NCBI GenBank assembly: GCA_964616985.1
Contig: CAZTVF010000095.1
Span: 1 to 21,015, forward strand
Source: CAZTVF01 sp964616985
GTDB lineage: Bacteria > Planctomycetota > Phycisphaerae > SM23-33
Direction of reading: 5' to 3'
Length of the DNA: 21,015 nt
Shown here: positions 13,511 to 20,273 of the stretch, piece after piece
Layout: every line of letters begins with the position of its first letter
How positions within the stretch are numbered: position 1 is the first letter of the stretch
Notes under the pieces: model-generated
Databases searched by the model: none
What the model was told of the DNA's origin: nothing
Seen by the model: only the letters and a program-made list of their open reading frames with translations
Made by a program: the position numbers and the translations under genes

Positions 13511-14617
13511 CTATCGCAGAGACTTGAGGATCTGCCCGTCCCACTGGAACTTCAGCCGCTTGCGGAAGCCGGGGCGGAAGCGGTCGACGATGTACGCCGT
13601 CAGCAGCGGCAGCGAAACGCTGGGCTCCACCCACGCCATCGCATACTTCGCGTCTTTGCGGATCTTGCCCCACGACTGCGCCTCGCCCAGCGTTGAGCCG
13701 CTGAGCCCGCCGTCCTGCGCCACGGCCGTGGTGATCTGCACCGCGTACTCGTGGCCGCGCTCTTTGCCGAAGATGTACGACATGACGATGGAGTCGTTGA
13801 TGTAGTTCTTCGGCACGCCGCCGGCCACGTAGATGGCGGCCGTCTGCTTGCTGCGCACGACGATCTGCGTGAGTTCGTAGTTGTCCTGGATCGAGTCGAT
13901 GCTGATGCCGGGCTTGCCCTCCTGCACGCAGCGGTGGCGGTGGTCGGTCAGGCCGATGCCGATGGATGAATCGTTCAGTGCGGGTGAGAAGACCGGCACG
14001 CCCAGGCGGTGCGCCTGGCAGACGATGGAGCCGGGGTCGTCCAGGCAGCTGCCGATGTGGTCGATGTACGCCCGGCTGGAATAGACGCCGGGGGGCAGCT
14101 TGTCGGCGACGTGGCCGCACCAGCGGTCGGTCTCGAGGAACTTCTCCTCGTCGACATACGTGTCGTAGATGCGGTCGATGAGCAGGTCGCGCAGGACGCG
14201 GTCGTCGGCGGCGATCGAGCCGCGATAGTGCTGAAAGCCGCGGGCCTGGTAGATGTCCTGGTAGAGGATGGCGCCGGTGGAGACGACGACGTCGACGTAC
14301 CCGCCGACGATGAGGTCGCAGATGACCTTCCGCAGCCCGGCCGCGATCAAGGGGCCCGCCAGCCCCAGCATGACGGTGGGGCGGCGGCGGTCGCGGTACA
14401 TGCCGTCCAGCACCCGCGTGCACATGCCCAGGTTGCGGGCCTGGATCGACATGCCCGCCATCGCTTCGATCAGGTCTGCCGCCTTCATGCCGGGCGTGAT
14501 CTTCACCGCCTCCACCGGCGTGGTCAGGAGGCCCTTCTTCGCCTTCTGCTCGGCTGCCGAAAGTGGCTGCACGCTCAGGGTGCTTGCGACGCTCTTTGAT
14601 GCGGGTTTCTTGGCCAT
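13511..14617 (-). CDS. Deoxyhypusine synthase-like protein
   Basis: 368 aa from ATG 14617 (AGAGGA 5 nt upstream). The family moves an aminobutyl group from spermidine to an acceptor, using NAD and a lysine imine. The catalytic lysine motif SWGKIRKDA is intact (K318), matching Lys329 of human DHS. GGVPKNYI (266-273) and VVSTGAILYQDI (111-122) match the NAD/spermidine-binding parts. Bacteria lack the eIF5A substrate, so the real acceptor is probably a small amine (homospermidine-type chemistry) or unknown. The first 30 residues are a basic extension of low complexity. Longer frames up to 14989 run through palindromes and heptamer repeats and are rejected. It is divergent from the ACT gene. Confidence 0.9.
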   Translation of the reverse strand: MAKKPASKSVASTLSVQPLSAAEQKAKKGLLTTPVEAVKITPGMKAADLIEAMAGMSIQARNLGMCTRVLDGMYRDRRRPTVMLGLAGPLIAAGLRKVICDLIVGGYVDVVVSTGAILYQDIYQARGFQHYRGSIAADDRVLRDLLIDRIYDTYVDEEKFLETDRWCGHVADKLPPGVYSSRAYIDHIGSCLDDPGSIVCQAHRLGVPVFSPALNDSSIGIGLTDHRHRCVQEGKPGISIDSIQDNYELTQIVVRSKQTAAIYVAGGVPKNYINDSIVMSYIFGKERGHEYAVQITTAVAQDGGLSGSTLGEAQSWGKIRKDAKYAMAWVEPSVSLPLLTAYIVDRFRPGFRKRLKFQWDGQILKSLR

Positions 14618-14620
14618 GGT

Positions 14621-14635
14621 TTCCTCTTGGAGGAA
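14621..14635 (-). promoter_or_regulatory. Hairpin covering the ribosome binding site of the DHS-like gene
   Basis: In the message, UUCCUC pairs with GAGGAA around a 3-nt loop, 3 nt before the ATG. The GAGGAA arm is the Shine-Dalgarno sequence, so the stem would block it. Whether it forms in the cell is not known. Confidence 0.45.
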
Positions 14636-14686
14636 GTAAACAGTAAACGGTAAGCAGTAAACAGTAAAGACAGTAAACGGTAGGCG
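14636..14686. repeat. Seven-unit degenerate 7-bp tandem repeat (GTAAACA type)
   Basis: Units GTAAACA, GTAAACG, GTAAGCA, GTAAACA, GTAAAGACA (9 bp), GTAAACG, GTAGGCG, directly upstream of the minus-strand DHS-like gene. Confidence 0.8.
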
Positions 14687-14720
14687 CGCCGTACGGGGTG
14701 CGGCCGGTGCGGGTTTTGCC

Positions 14721-14789
14721 GGGTGGCGGCCTTCCCAGGCCGCCACCCATTCGACGCCATTGGCGGCGGCCTGGGAAGGCCGCCACCCT
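14721..14789. repeat. Inverted pair of GGTGGCGGCCT palindromes
   Basis: The first copy (14721-14748) has a 12-bp stem with loop TCCC. The second (14762-14789) is reversed, with loop GGGA and an 8-bp perfect stem. Head-to-head pairing of such palindromes resembles BIME-type arrangements. The same palindrome is at 7971-8002. Confidence 0.8.
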
Positions 14790-14834
14790 TCGATGCCGGG
14801 GCGCGAACGTCGTGCCGCGGAGCGGCCCAATAAA

Positions 14835-14979
14835 TAGCCTCGGGTTGTCGCGCAGCGACCTACCCAGGGAAAGCGCGGCGCCGCGGTTGCGGGGAGGCCA
14901 TGCTTTCGCCCCCGCGGTTGGGTTTCGAGAGCAACGGGATATTCCCCGGGTAGCTCGCTGCGCTCGCAACCCGAGGCTA
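14835..14979. repeat. Inverted repeat with TAGCCTCGGGTTG ends
   Basis: The left arm 14835-14865 begins TAGCCTCGGGTTG and ends CTACCC. The right arm 14948-14979 is its inverted copy with a few differences. Between them lies a CCGCGGTTGCGGGGAGG block that recurs twice beyond the right arm. Confidence 0.7.
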
Positions 14980-15081
14980 CGGTATCCAACCGCTCCGCGG
15001 TTGCGGGGAGGCTATGCTAACGAACCGCCCAGCGGTTGCGGGGAGGTTTTGCCATCGCCCCCGCGGTTGGGGCCACGCATC

Positions 15082-15123
15082 TTACTGCTTACTGCTTACT
15101 GGTTACTGTTTACTCGTTACTGC
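15082..15123. repeat. Six-unit 7-bp tandem repeat (TTACTGC type)
   Basis: Units TTACTGC, TTACTGC, TTACTGG, TTACTGT, TTACTCG, TTACTGC in perfect phase, ending 30 nt before the ACT gene. This is the reverse complement type of the array at 14636-14686. Confidence 0.85.
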
Positions 15124-15153
15124 TTCTAGAACCCGCGCTCGCCTTTGTGTACC

Positions 15154-15747
15154 ATGACGCCCATGAAAACACGCTACGAACATGCGTATGTCGTCAACGT
15201 CCTGAGCGATGATCACCCGGGGATCATTGCGGCCGTGTCGGGTGTGATTGTGACCCTCAAGGGCAACATCGACGCGTGCAGCCAGACGGTGCTGGGCGGC
15301 TTCTTCACGCAGATCCTGGTGGTGAGCTTCCCTGCCGCCGTTGAGGCGGGCAAGCTGGCCGACATGATCCGCACGTCGCAGGGCGTCAACGGCGACGGTC
15401 TGCAGGTGGTGGCGAGGCGGTACGTGCCGCCGACGCCGCCGTCTCAGAAGCAGGGCGTGGACACCTTCGTGATCACCGCCTTCGGCAAGGACAAGCCCGG
15501 CATCATCTACCGCCTCAGCCAGTACCTCGCGGGGAAGGACATCAACGTCGTGGACCTGTACTGGGACACCAAGGCCGAGGACTTCGTCCTGGTCGCCCAG
15601 GTGGAGATCCCCACGCAGTGGGAGATCCGCATGCTCCAGGCCGACCTGGAGGAAATGGGCAAGGAGCAGGGCTTCGCCTGCCGCGTTCAGCACGAGAACA
15701 TCTTCGTGGCCACCAACCAGCTGCGCCTCACCGGTCAGCGCCGATAG
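15154..15747 (+). CDS. Double ACT-domain protein (GcvR / UPF0237-like)
   Basis: About 197 aa from ATG 15154; a second ATG at 15163 is equally possible, and neither has a good Shine-Dalgarno. Two ACT domains are visible. The first (about 11-88) has DDHPGIIAAVSGVI and a conserved SQTVLGGFFTQI, as in UPF0237. The second (about 108-193) has GKDKPGIIYRLSQYL. ACT domains bind amino acids or other small ligands and regulate partners. A GcvR-type glycine-cleavage regulator also has two ACT domains, but the following gene points to the ACT + UPF0210 pair found in many bacteria and archaea. The next gene starts 9 nt downstream, so they are probably co-transcribed. Confidence 0.85.
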   Translation: MTPMKTRYEHAYVVNVLSDDHPGIIAAVSGVIVTLKGNIDACSQTVLGGFFTQILVVSFPAAVEAGKLADMIRTSQGVNGDGLQVVARRYVPPTPPSQKQGVDTFVITAFGKDKPGIIYRLSQYLAGKDINVVDLYWDTKAEDFVLVAQVEIPTQWEIRMLQADLEEMGKEQGFACRVQHENIFVATNQLRLTGQRR

Positions 15748-15756
15748 AGAGTCACC

Positions 15757-17163
15757 ATGCTTCGCACCGACGAAATACTTTCGACGATCGAGATGCTGCA
15801 CGCCGAACACCTGGACGTGCGCACCGTGACCTTCGCCCTCAACGTGGACGACTGCGCCGCCACCAGCATGGACCACCTCTGCCGCAAGCTGCGCGACAAG
15901 ATCCTCACCCGCGCGGGGCGGCTGGTGGAAGTGTGCAACCGCATCGGCGCCAAGTACGGCATCCCGGTGACCAACAAGCGGCTGGCCATCTCGCCCGTCT
16001 CGCACATCCTGGCCGGGCACGGTCACGGGGCGGCCGTGCAGGTGGGGCGGACGCTGGACGAGGCCGCGGCCGCGTGCGGCATCGACCTGGTGGGCGGCTT
16101 CACGTGCCTGGTGCACAAGGGGATCACCCCCGCCGACGCCGTGGTGATGAACGCGCTGCCCGACGTGCTCAGCCAGACCAAGCGCGTGTGCTCGTCGGTG
16201 AACGTGGCCACCCGTAAGGCGGGCATCAACATGGACGCGGTCCACGAGATGGGCCACATCCTGCTGAAAATCGCCGATGCGACGGCGGCCCAGGGCGGCT
16301 TCGGCTGCGCGAAGCTGGTCATCTTCTCCAACATTCCCGAGGACAACCCGTTCATGGCCGGGGCGTACATGGGCGAGGGCGAGCCGGAGGCCACGGTGAA
16401 CATCGGCGTCTCCGGCCCCGGCGTGGTGTGCAGCGCCCTGCGGCGGCGCATCGAGGGCCACGGCGCCCCGCTGAGCCCCGGCGGCCACGTCGGCGGCAAG
16501 CTCACGCTGAACGACCTGGCCGAGGAGATCAAGATCACCAGCTTCCGCGTGACGCGCGTGGGCGAGCTCATCGGCCGCGAGGTGGCGGCCGAACTGGGCG
16601 TGCCGTTCGGCATCGTGGACCTTTCGCTGGCGCCGACGCCGACGATCGGCGACAGCATCGGCGAGATCATCCGCACGCTGGGCGTGGCCAAGATCGGCGC
16701 GCCGGGCTCGACGGCGGCCATCGCCATGATCACCGACGCGGTGAAGAAGGGCGGGGCGTTCGCCTCCAGTTCCGTCGGCGGCATGAGCGGTGCGTTCATC
16801 CCCGTCAGCGAGGACGCGGCGCTGGCCGAGGCCGTCGCCAAGGGCCACCTGAGCCTGGAGAAACTCGAGGCCATGACCAGCGTCTGCTCGGTGGGGTTGG
16901 ACATGATCGCCATCCCGGGCGACACGCCCTCGGAGACGATCGCCGCGATCATCGCCGACGAGATGGCCATCGGCGTCATGAACGACAAGACCACCGGTGT
17001 GCGCCTCATCCCCGTGCCGGGCAAGAAGGCGGGCGACTTCGTCGAGTTCGGCGGGCTGTTCGGCTCGGCCACCATCGCCGAGGTCCGGAATGTCGGCGCC
17101 AGCGACGCCTTCGTCCACTTCGGCGGCCGGATCCCCGCCCCCATCCAATCGCTGCGAAACTAG
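15757..17163 (+). CDS. UPF0210 / DUF711 (PFL-like) family protein
   Basis: 468 aa, within the normal size of the family (about 450). It has a fold related to pyruvate formate-lyase-like barrels, but no radical glycine motif is visible, so no such activity is claimed. Family features include the N-terminal region MLRTDEILSTIEMLHAEHLDVRTVT, NKRLAISP, the Gly-rich VSGPGVV, and GLDMIAIPGDTPSETIAAIIADE, which precedes a conserved C-terminal segment (NDKTTGVRLIPVPGKKAGD). The start has GAGAG upstream, and the gene begins 9 nt after the ACT gene. Its biochemical role is unknown. The pairing suggests the ACT protein senses a ligand and controls this one; this is inference. Confidence 0.92.
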   Translation: MLRTDEILSTIEMLHAEHLDVRTVTFALNVDDCAATSMDHLCRKLRDKILTRAGRLVEVCNRIGAKYGIPVTNKRLAISPVSHILAGHGHGAAVQVGRTLDEAAAACGIDLVGGFTCLVHKGITPADAVVMNALPDVLSQTKRVCSSVNVATRKAGINMDAVHEMGHILLKIADATAAQGGFGCAKLVIFSNIPEDNPFMAGAYMGEGEPEATVNIGVSGPGVVCSALRRRIEGHGAPLSPGGHVGGKLTLNDLAEEIKITSFRVTRVGELIGREVAAELGVPFGIVDLSLAPTPTIGDSIGEIIRTLGVAKIGAPGSTAAIAMITDAVKKGGAFASSSVGGMSGAFIPVSEDAALAEAVAKGHLSLEKLEAMTSVCSVGLDMIAIPGDTPSETIAAIIADEMAIGVMNDKTTGVRLIPVPGKKAGDFVEFGGLFGSATIAEVRNVGASDAFVHFGGRIPAPIQSLRN

Positions 17164-17180
17164 GCCCGTCGGTGGTTGAA

Positions 17181-17310
17181 TCTGGTAGGAAGGCTTTGGC
17201 GGCGGCTTGCCGTTCGGCGCTGTAGAAGCCCGAAGGCGTCACCTATATCCAACAGCGCCGAACGGCAAGCCGCCACCAAACGCACTCACATGTTCCAGTG
17301 ATGATCCACC
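17181..17310. repeat. Dispersed inverted-repeat element (GCCGTTCGGCGCTGT), copy 1
   Basis: Arms 17195-17223 and 17252-17280 pair over 28 of 29 positions. Downstream of the right arm, GCACTCACAT and a TGATGA-CCAC segment are shared with the second copy at 20030-20160. Sequence left of the arms is also similar (TTCTGG/ATCTGG then AAGGC-TTGGCGG). Confidence 0.75.
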
Positions 17311-17370
17311 AGCCGAAAAGGGCCCGCGCGAAGATTGGGGATGGCGGTCGGGGCTTCGTTGGATTATCGG

Positions 17371-17402
17371 GGTGCATGGGTCACTGAAGTGACCATGCCG
17401 GG
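17371..17402. repeat. GGTCACTGAAGTGACC palindrome, simple form
   Basis: GGTGCATGGG, TCACTGAAGTGACC and ATGCCGGGG. It is the same as the element at 4719-4766 without that copy's inserted 19-nt hairpin. Confidence 0.65.
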
Positions 17403-17593
17403 GTGCTTCGATGCACCGATTTGTCTCGTTCCGGCGGGCGAAAGGTGACATCGAGGCCGGCAAATCCCTCGGATTCGCATCGCTATTTCCCCCAAATCGT
17501 TAGGTGTGGGGTAGAATGGTGGGAGGCCAAGAAGGAACGGTCGCGGCAAGACGTTGACGACGCTTTTCCATTCACGCGGGAACCAGGTGAGCG

Positions 17594-19132
17594 ATGTCCA
17601 CGACACAGGGCAGTTTGAGAGTCGACGCATTCTCCGAGGTACGGCAGGGGCCCCCGTGCGTCTTCGTCCTCTTCGGCGCCACCGGCGACCTGGCCGCACG
17701 CAAGATCGCTCCGGCCCTGTATAACCTCGCCGCCGACGGCCTGCTGAATGACCACACCGCGGTCGTCGGAGTGGCCAGGCGGCCCCGGACCGACGACGTC
17801 TTCCGCCAGGAAATGCTCAAGGGCCTGCGCGACCACTCGCGGCAGAAGGTTCGCGACGACGTGTGGACCGCCATGGCTGCGCGGTGGCACTACCACATGA
17901 CCGAGGCCGGCGATCGAGACGAATACCGCTCGCTGGCCCAGCGCCTCCGCCAGATCGATCTCGACAATAACTGCGGCGGCAGCCTGGTCTTCTACCTTGC
18001 GACGACCCCCGAGACCTGGCCGGACATCGTGGACAACCTCGCCCGCGTGGGCCTCAACAAGCCCCTGCGCGAGGGCGGCTTCGTTCGCCTGGTGGTGGAG
18101 AAGCCCTTCGGGCACGACCTGGGTTCCGCCCGCGATCTGGACACGGCCATCTCGGCCCATTTCAGCGAGTCGCAGACGTTCCGGATCGACCACTATCTCG
18201 GCAAGGAGACGGTGCAGAACATCCTGGTGCTGCGGTTCGCCAATGCGATCTTCGAGCCGCTGCTGAGCCGCAACTTTGTCGAGAGCATCGAGATCACCGC
18301 GGCCGAAACGGTGGGCATGGAGGGCCGTCGAGGCGCGTATTACGAGAACGCCGGGGCCCTGCGCGACATGGTGCAGAACCACATGCTGCAGCTGCTGGCG
18401 CTGACGACGATGGATGCGCCGCGATCGATGGATGCCGACGCGATCCGCCAGGAGAAGGTCAAGATCCTCAGCGCGATCAAGCCCCTGACGCCCGAGGAGG
18501 TGGCCCGCTGGACCGTCCGCGGCCAGTACGCCGCCGACGCCAAGGGCCCGGGCTACCGCCAGGAGGCGGGGGTGGCGGCCGATTCGCAGATGGAGACCTT
18601 CGCCGCCCTGCGCGTGTTCATCGACACGTGGCGGTGGTCGGGCGTGCCGATCTACCTGCGGACGGGCAAGCGACTGGCCACCAAGGCCAGCTACGTCACC
18701 ATCCAGTTCAAACGCGAGCCGATGGACCTGTTCGACTCCGTCGAGTGCGACATGGGCGGGGCCAACATGCTGCTGCTGCGGATCAACCCCGACGAGGGGG
18801 CGGCGCTGATCACCAACGCCAAGGTGCCCGGCGTCCGCATGCTGCTGCGGCCGGTGCGGCTGGACTTCCAATATCGTTCCTCGTTCGACTCGGCCAGTCC
18901 CGAGGCGTACGAGCGGCTGCTGCTGGACGCGATTGCGGGGGAGGCGACGCTGTTCATCCGCAACGACGAGGTGGAGGCGGGCTGGCGCCTGGTGGATAGC
19001 ATTCGCAAGGCGTGGGAGGTCACCGGCGAGCCGAAAATGGCGACGTATCCGGCGGCGTCCTGGGGCCCGCCCCAGGCGGAGCAATTGTTTGCCGACCCCT
19101 ACAAACACTGGTATAATCTCGAGCCGAGGTAA
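17594..19132 (+). CDS. zwf: Glucose-6-phosphate 1-dehydrogenase
   Basis: 512 aa, normal length. It oxidises glucose 6-phosphate to 6-phosphogluconolactone with NADP or NAD, the entry step of the oxidative pentose phosphate pathway, in the cytoplasm. The Rossmann motif is GATGDLAARK (28-37). The active-site segment RIDHYLGKETVQN begins at R197 and carries the substrate-binding lysine. RTGKRLATKASYV and the C-terminal RPVRLDF segment are typical of the C-terminal domain. The start has AGGTGAG close upstream. It is followed 7 nt later by pgl, so the two probably form an operon. The N-terminus carries about 20 extra residues before the Rossmann fold. Confidence 0.97.
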   Translation: MSTTQGSLRVDAFSEVRQGPPCVFVLFGATGDLAARKIAPALYNLAADGLLNDHTAVVGVARRPRTDDVFRQEMLKGLRDHSRQKVRDDVWTAMAARWHYHMTEAGDRDEYRSLAQRLRQIDLDNNCGGSLVFYLATTPETWPDIVDNLARVGLNKPLREGGFVRLVVEKPFGHDLGSARDLDTAISAHFSESQTFRIDHYLGKETVQNILVLRFANAIFEPLLSRNFVESIEITAAETVGMEGRRGAYYENAGALRDMVQNHMLQLLALTTMDAPRSMDADAIRQEKVKILSAIKPLTPEEVARWTVRGQYAADAKGPGYRQEAGVAADSQMETFAALRVFIDTWRWSGVPIYLRTGKRLATKASYVTIQFKREPMDLFDSVECDMGGANMLLLRINPDEGAALITNAKVPGVRMLLRPVRLDFQYRSSFDSASPEAYERLLLDAIAGEATLFIRNDEVEAGWRLVDSIRKAWEVTGEPKMATYPAASWGPPQAEQLFADPYKHWYNLEPR

Positions 19133-19139
19133 AGAACGC

Positions 19140-19913
19140 ATGGCCACTTCTCCAACGCATCAACGGCAGCAGATCGTGATCGAGCCCACGACCCCGGAGT
19201 CCGCGACCTTCGTGTCCGATCTGTTCAAGACCATCATCTGTGACGCGGTCGCCCAGCGCGACGCGTGTCACGTGGCGCTGGCGGGCGGCACCACGCCGCA
19301 CATGCTGTACCAGGGCCTCACCGCCGCGGCCGCCACGGGCGAGGTGCCCTGGAGCGGCGTGACGGTCTTCTTCGGCGACGAGCGCGACGTGCCGCTGGAC
19401 CACGTGGAGAGCAACTACTACATGGCCCAGCGGACGCTGCTGGACCATGTGCCCATCGAGCCCGACCGCATCCACCCCATGCGGGGCGACGCCGAAGACC
19501 TCAACGCCGCCGCGGCCGAGTACGAGGAGATCATCCGTCGCCAGGTGCCCGCGGGGGCCGACGGCCTGCCGAAGTTCGATCTCATCCTGCTGGGCATGGG
19601 CGCCGACGGCCACACCGCGAGCCTCTTCCCCAATACCGACGCCGTCCAGGAGCATAAACGCCTGGTGGTGTGCAATCACGTGCCGGTTCTGGGACGCAGT
19701 CGCATGACGTTCACGTTCCCGCTGATCAACTCCGCGCGGCACGTGGTGCTGATGGTGACGGGCGAGGACAAGGCGGCGGCCGTGGCCAAGCTGGTCAGCA
19801 ACGACCCCGCCGTGCGCAAGGAAATCCCCGCCGGCCGCATCGAGCTCACCGATGGCACGCTCACGCTGGTCATGGACGCCGCCGCCGCCCATCAGACCGA
19901 CTACAAGCAATAG
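19140..19913 (+). CDS. pgl: 6-phosphogluconolactonase (DevB/SOL type)
   Basis: 257 aa. It hydrolyses the zwf product, 6-phosphogluconolactone, to 6-phosphogluconate. Family motifs are present: the phosphate-binding loop LAGGTTPHMLYQGL (48-61), FFGDERDVPLDHVESNYYMA, and GMGADGHTASLFP, with the catalytic His in GHTAS. The ATG (19140-19142) has GAGG about 9 nt upstream, overlapping the end of zwf; a longer frame starting at 18933 lies inside zwf and is rejected. No gnd or edd/eda follows within the window, so the branch taken (pentose phosphate or Entner-Doudoroff) cannot be told. Confidence 0.95.
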   Translation: MATSPTHQRQQIVIEPTTPESATFVSDLFKTIICDAVAQRDACHVALAGGTTPHMLYQGLTAAAATGEVPWSGVTVFFGDERDVPLDHVESNYYMAQRTLLDHVPIEPDRIHPMRGDAEDLNAAAAEYEEIIRRQVPAGADGLPKFDLILLGMGADGHTASLFPNTDAVQEHKRLVVCNHVPVLGRSRMTFTFPLINSARHVVLMVTGEDKAAAVAKLVSNDPAVRKEIPAGRIELTDGTLTLVMDAAAAHQTDYKQ

Positions 19914-19917
19914 CCGC

Positions 19918-20272
19918 CGTAGGGTGGGTAGGTTTGCCGCAGGCGAGACTCGCCGTGGCGAGCTTGCCCATCTTTCGCCATCGAGTAATGGGGGTGTGCG
20001 CCACGCGCCTGGTAGTCCTTCAGCTTGATTCTGGGAGTAAGGCCTTGGCGGCGGCTTGCCGTTCGGCGCTGTCAGATTTGGGTGACGCATTGGGCCGCTA
20101 CAGCGCCGAACGGCAAGCCGCTGCAGATGCACTCACATATTCGATTGTGATGAACCACTCGGTTCAGCAATGCCTCTTCCGCGCCGCCACATCAAGCATC
20201 ATCCGCATCAATGGCGGGCAAGCTCGCCACGGCGAGTCTCGCCTGCGGCGGACCTGCCACCCCGGCCTACGC
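19918..20272. repeat. Long inverted repeat filling the pgl/oppF-like convergent gap
   Basis: No gene in these 355 bases. The outer arms 19931-19969 and 20216-20254 match over 37 of 39 positions. Weaker pairing extends to about 19918 and 20271, almost to both stop codons. Each arm contains the hairpin CTCGCC-nn-GGCGAG. Inside is a second copy of the GCCGTTCGGCGCTGT element (20045-20072 pairing with 20100-20121). It separates two convergent genes and may block read-through on both sides. Confidence 0.75.
20030..20160. repeat. Dispersed inverted-repeat element (GCCGTTCGGCGCTGT), copy 2
   Basis: A 22-bp perfect stem (20051-20072/20100-20121) nested in the long inverted repeat above. It shares arms and the following GCACTCACAT segment with the copy at 17181-17310. 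Confidence 0.75.
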
Positions 20273-20273
20273 G

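Larger units (their letters stand above)
14618..15153. other. Divergent intergenic region made of repeats
   Basis: About 535 bases between the deoxyhypusine-synthase-like and ACT genes. No credible gene. In order it holds a hairpin over the ribosome binding site (14621-14635), heptamer array one (14636-14686), two palindromes (14721-14748, 14762-14789), an inverted repeat (14835-14979), three CCGCGGTTGCGGGGAGG-type blocks (from 14881, 14995 and 15032) and heptamer array two (15082-15123). Confidence 0.8.
17164..17593. other. Intergenic region upstream of zwf with two palindromic elements
   Basis: About 430 bases without a credible gene. It holds the inverted repeat at 17181-17310 and the palindrome at 17371-17402. 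A possible -10 (TAGAAT, 17512-17517) lies 76 nt before zwf, with no convincing -35. The rest shows nothing recognisable. Confidence 0.7.

Noticed and set aside
13488..14969. A second long minus-strand frame over the DHS-like gene
   Set aside because: It is the same region in another frame, rich in R, H, G and P, whereas the competing frame carries the clear deoxyhypusine-synthase motifs.
15103..17148. A 681-aa open frame on the minus strand
   Set aside because: Antisense shadow of the ACT and UPF0210 genes. It even reads through a heptamer array at one end.
17483..19147. A 554-aa open frame on the minus strand
   Set aside because: Antisense to zwf, with no recognisable domain and no ribosome binding site.
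20030..20160. An insertion sequence carrying a transposase
   Set aside because: The element is only about 130 bp and encodes no protein. No transposase is visible anywhere in the window, so it can only be a non-autonomous repeat.
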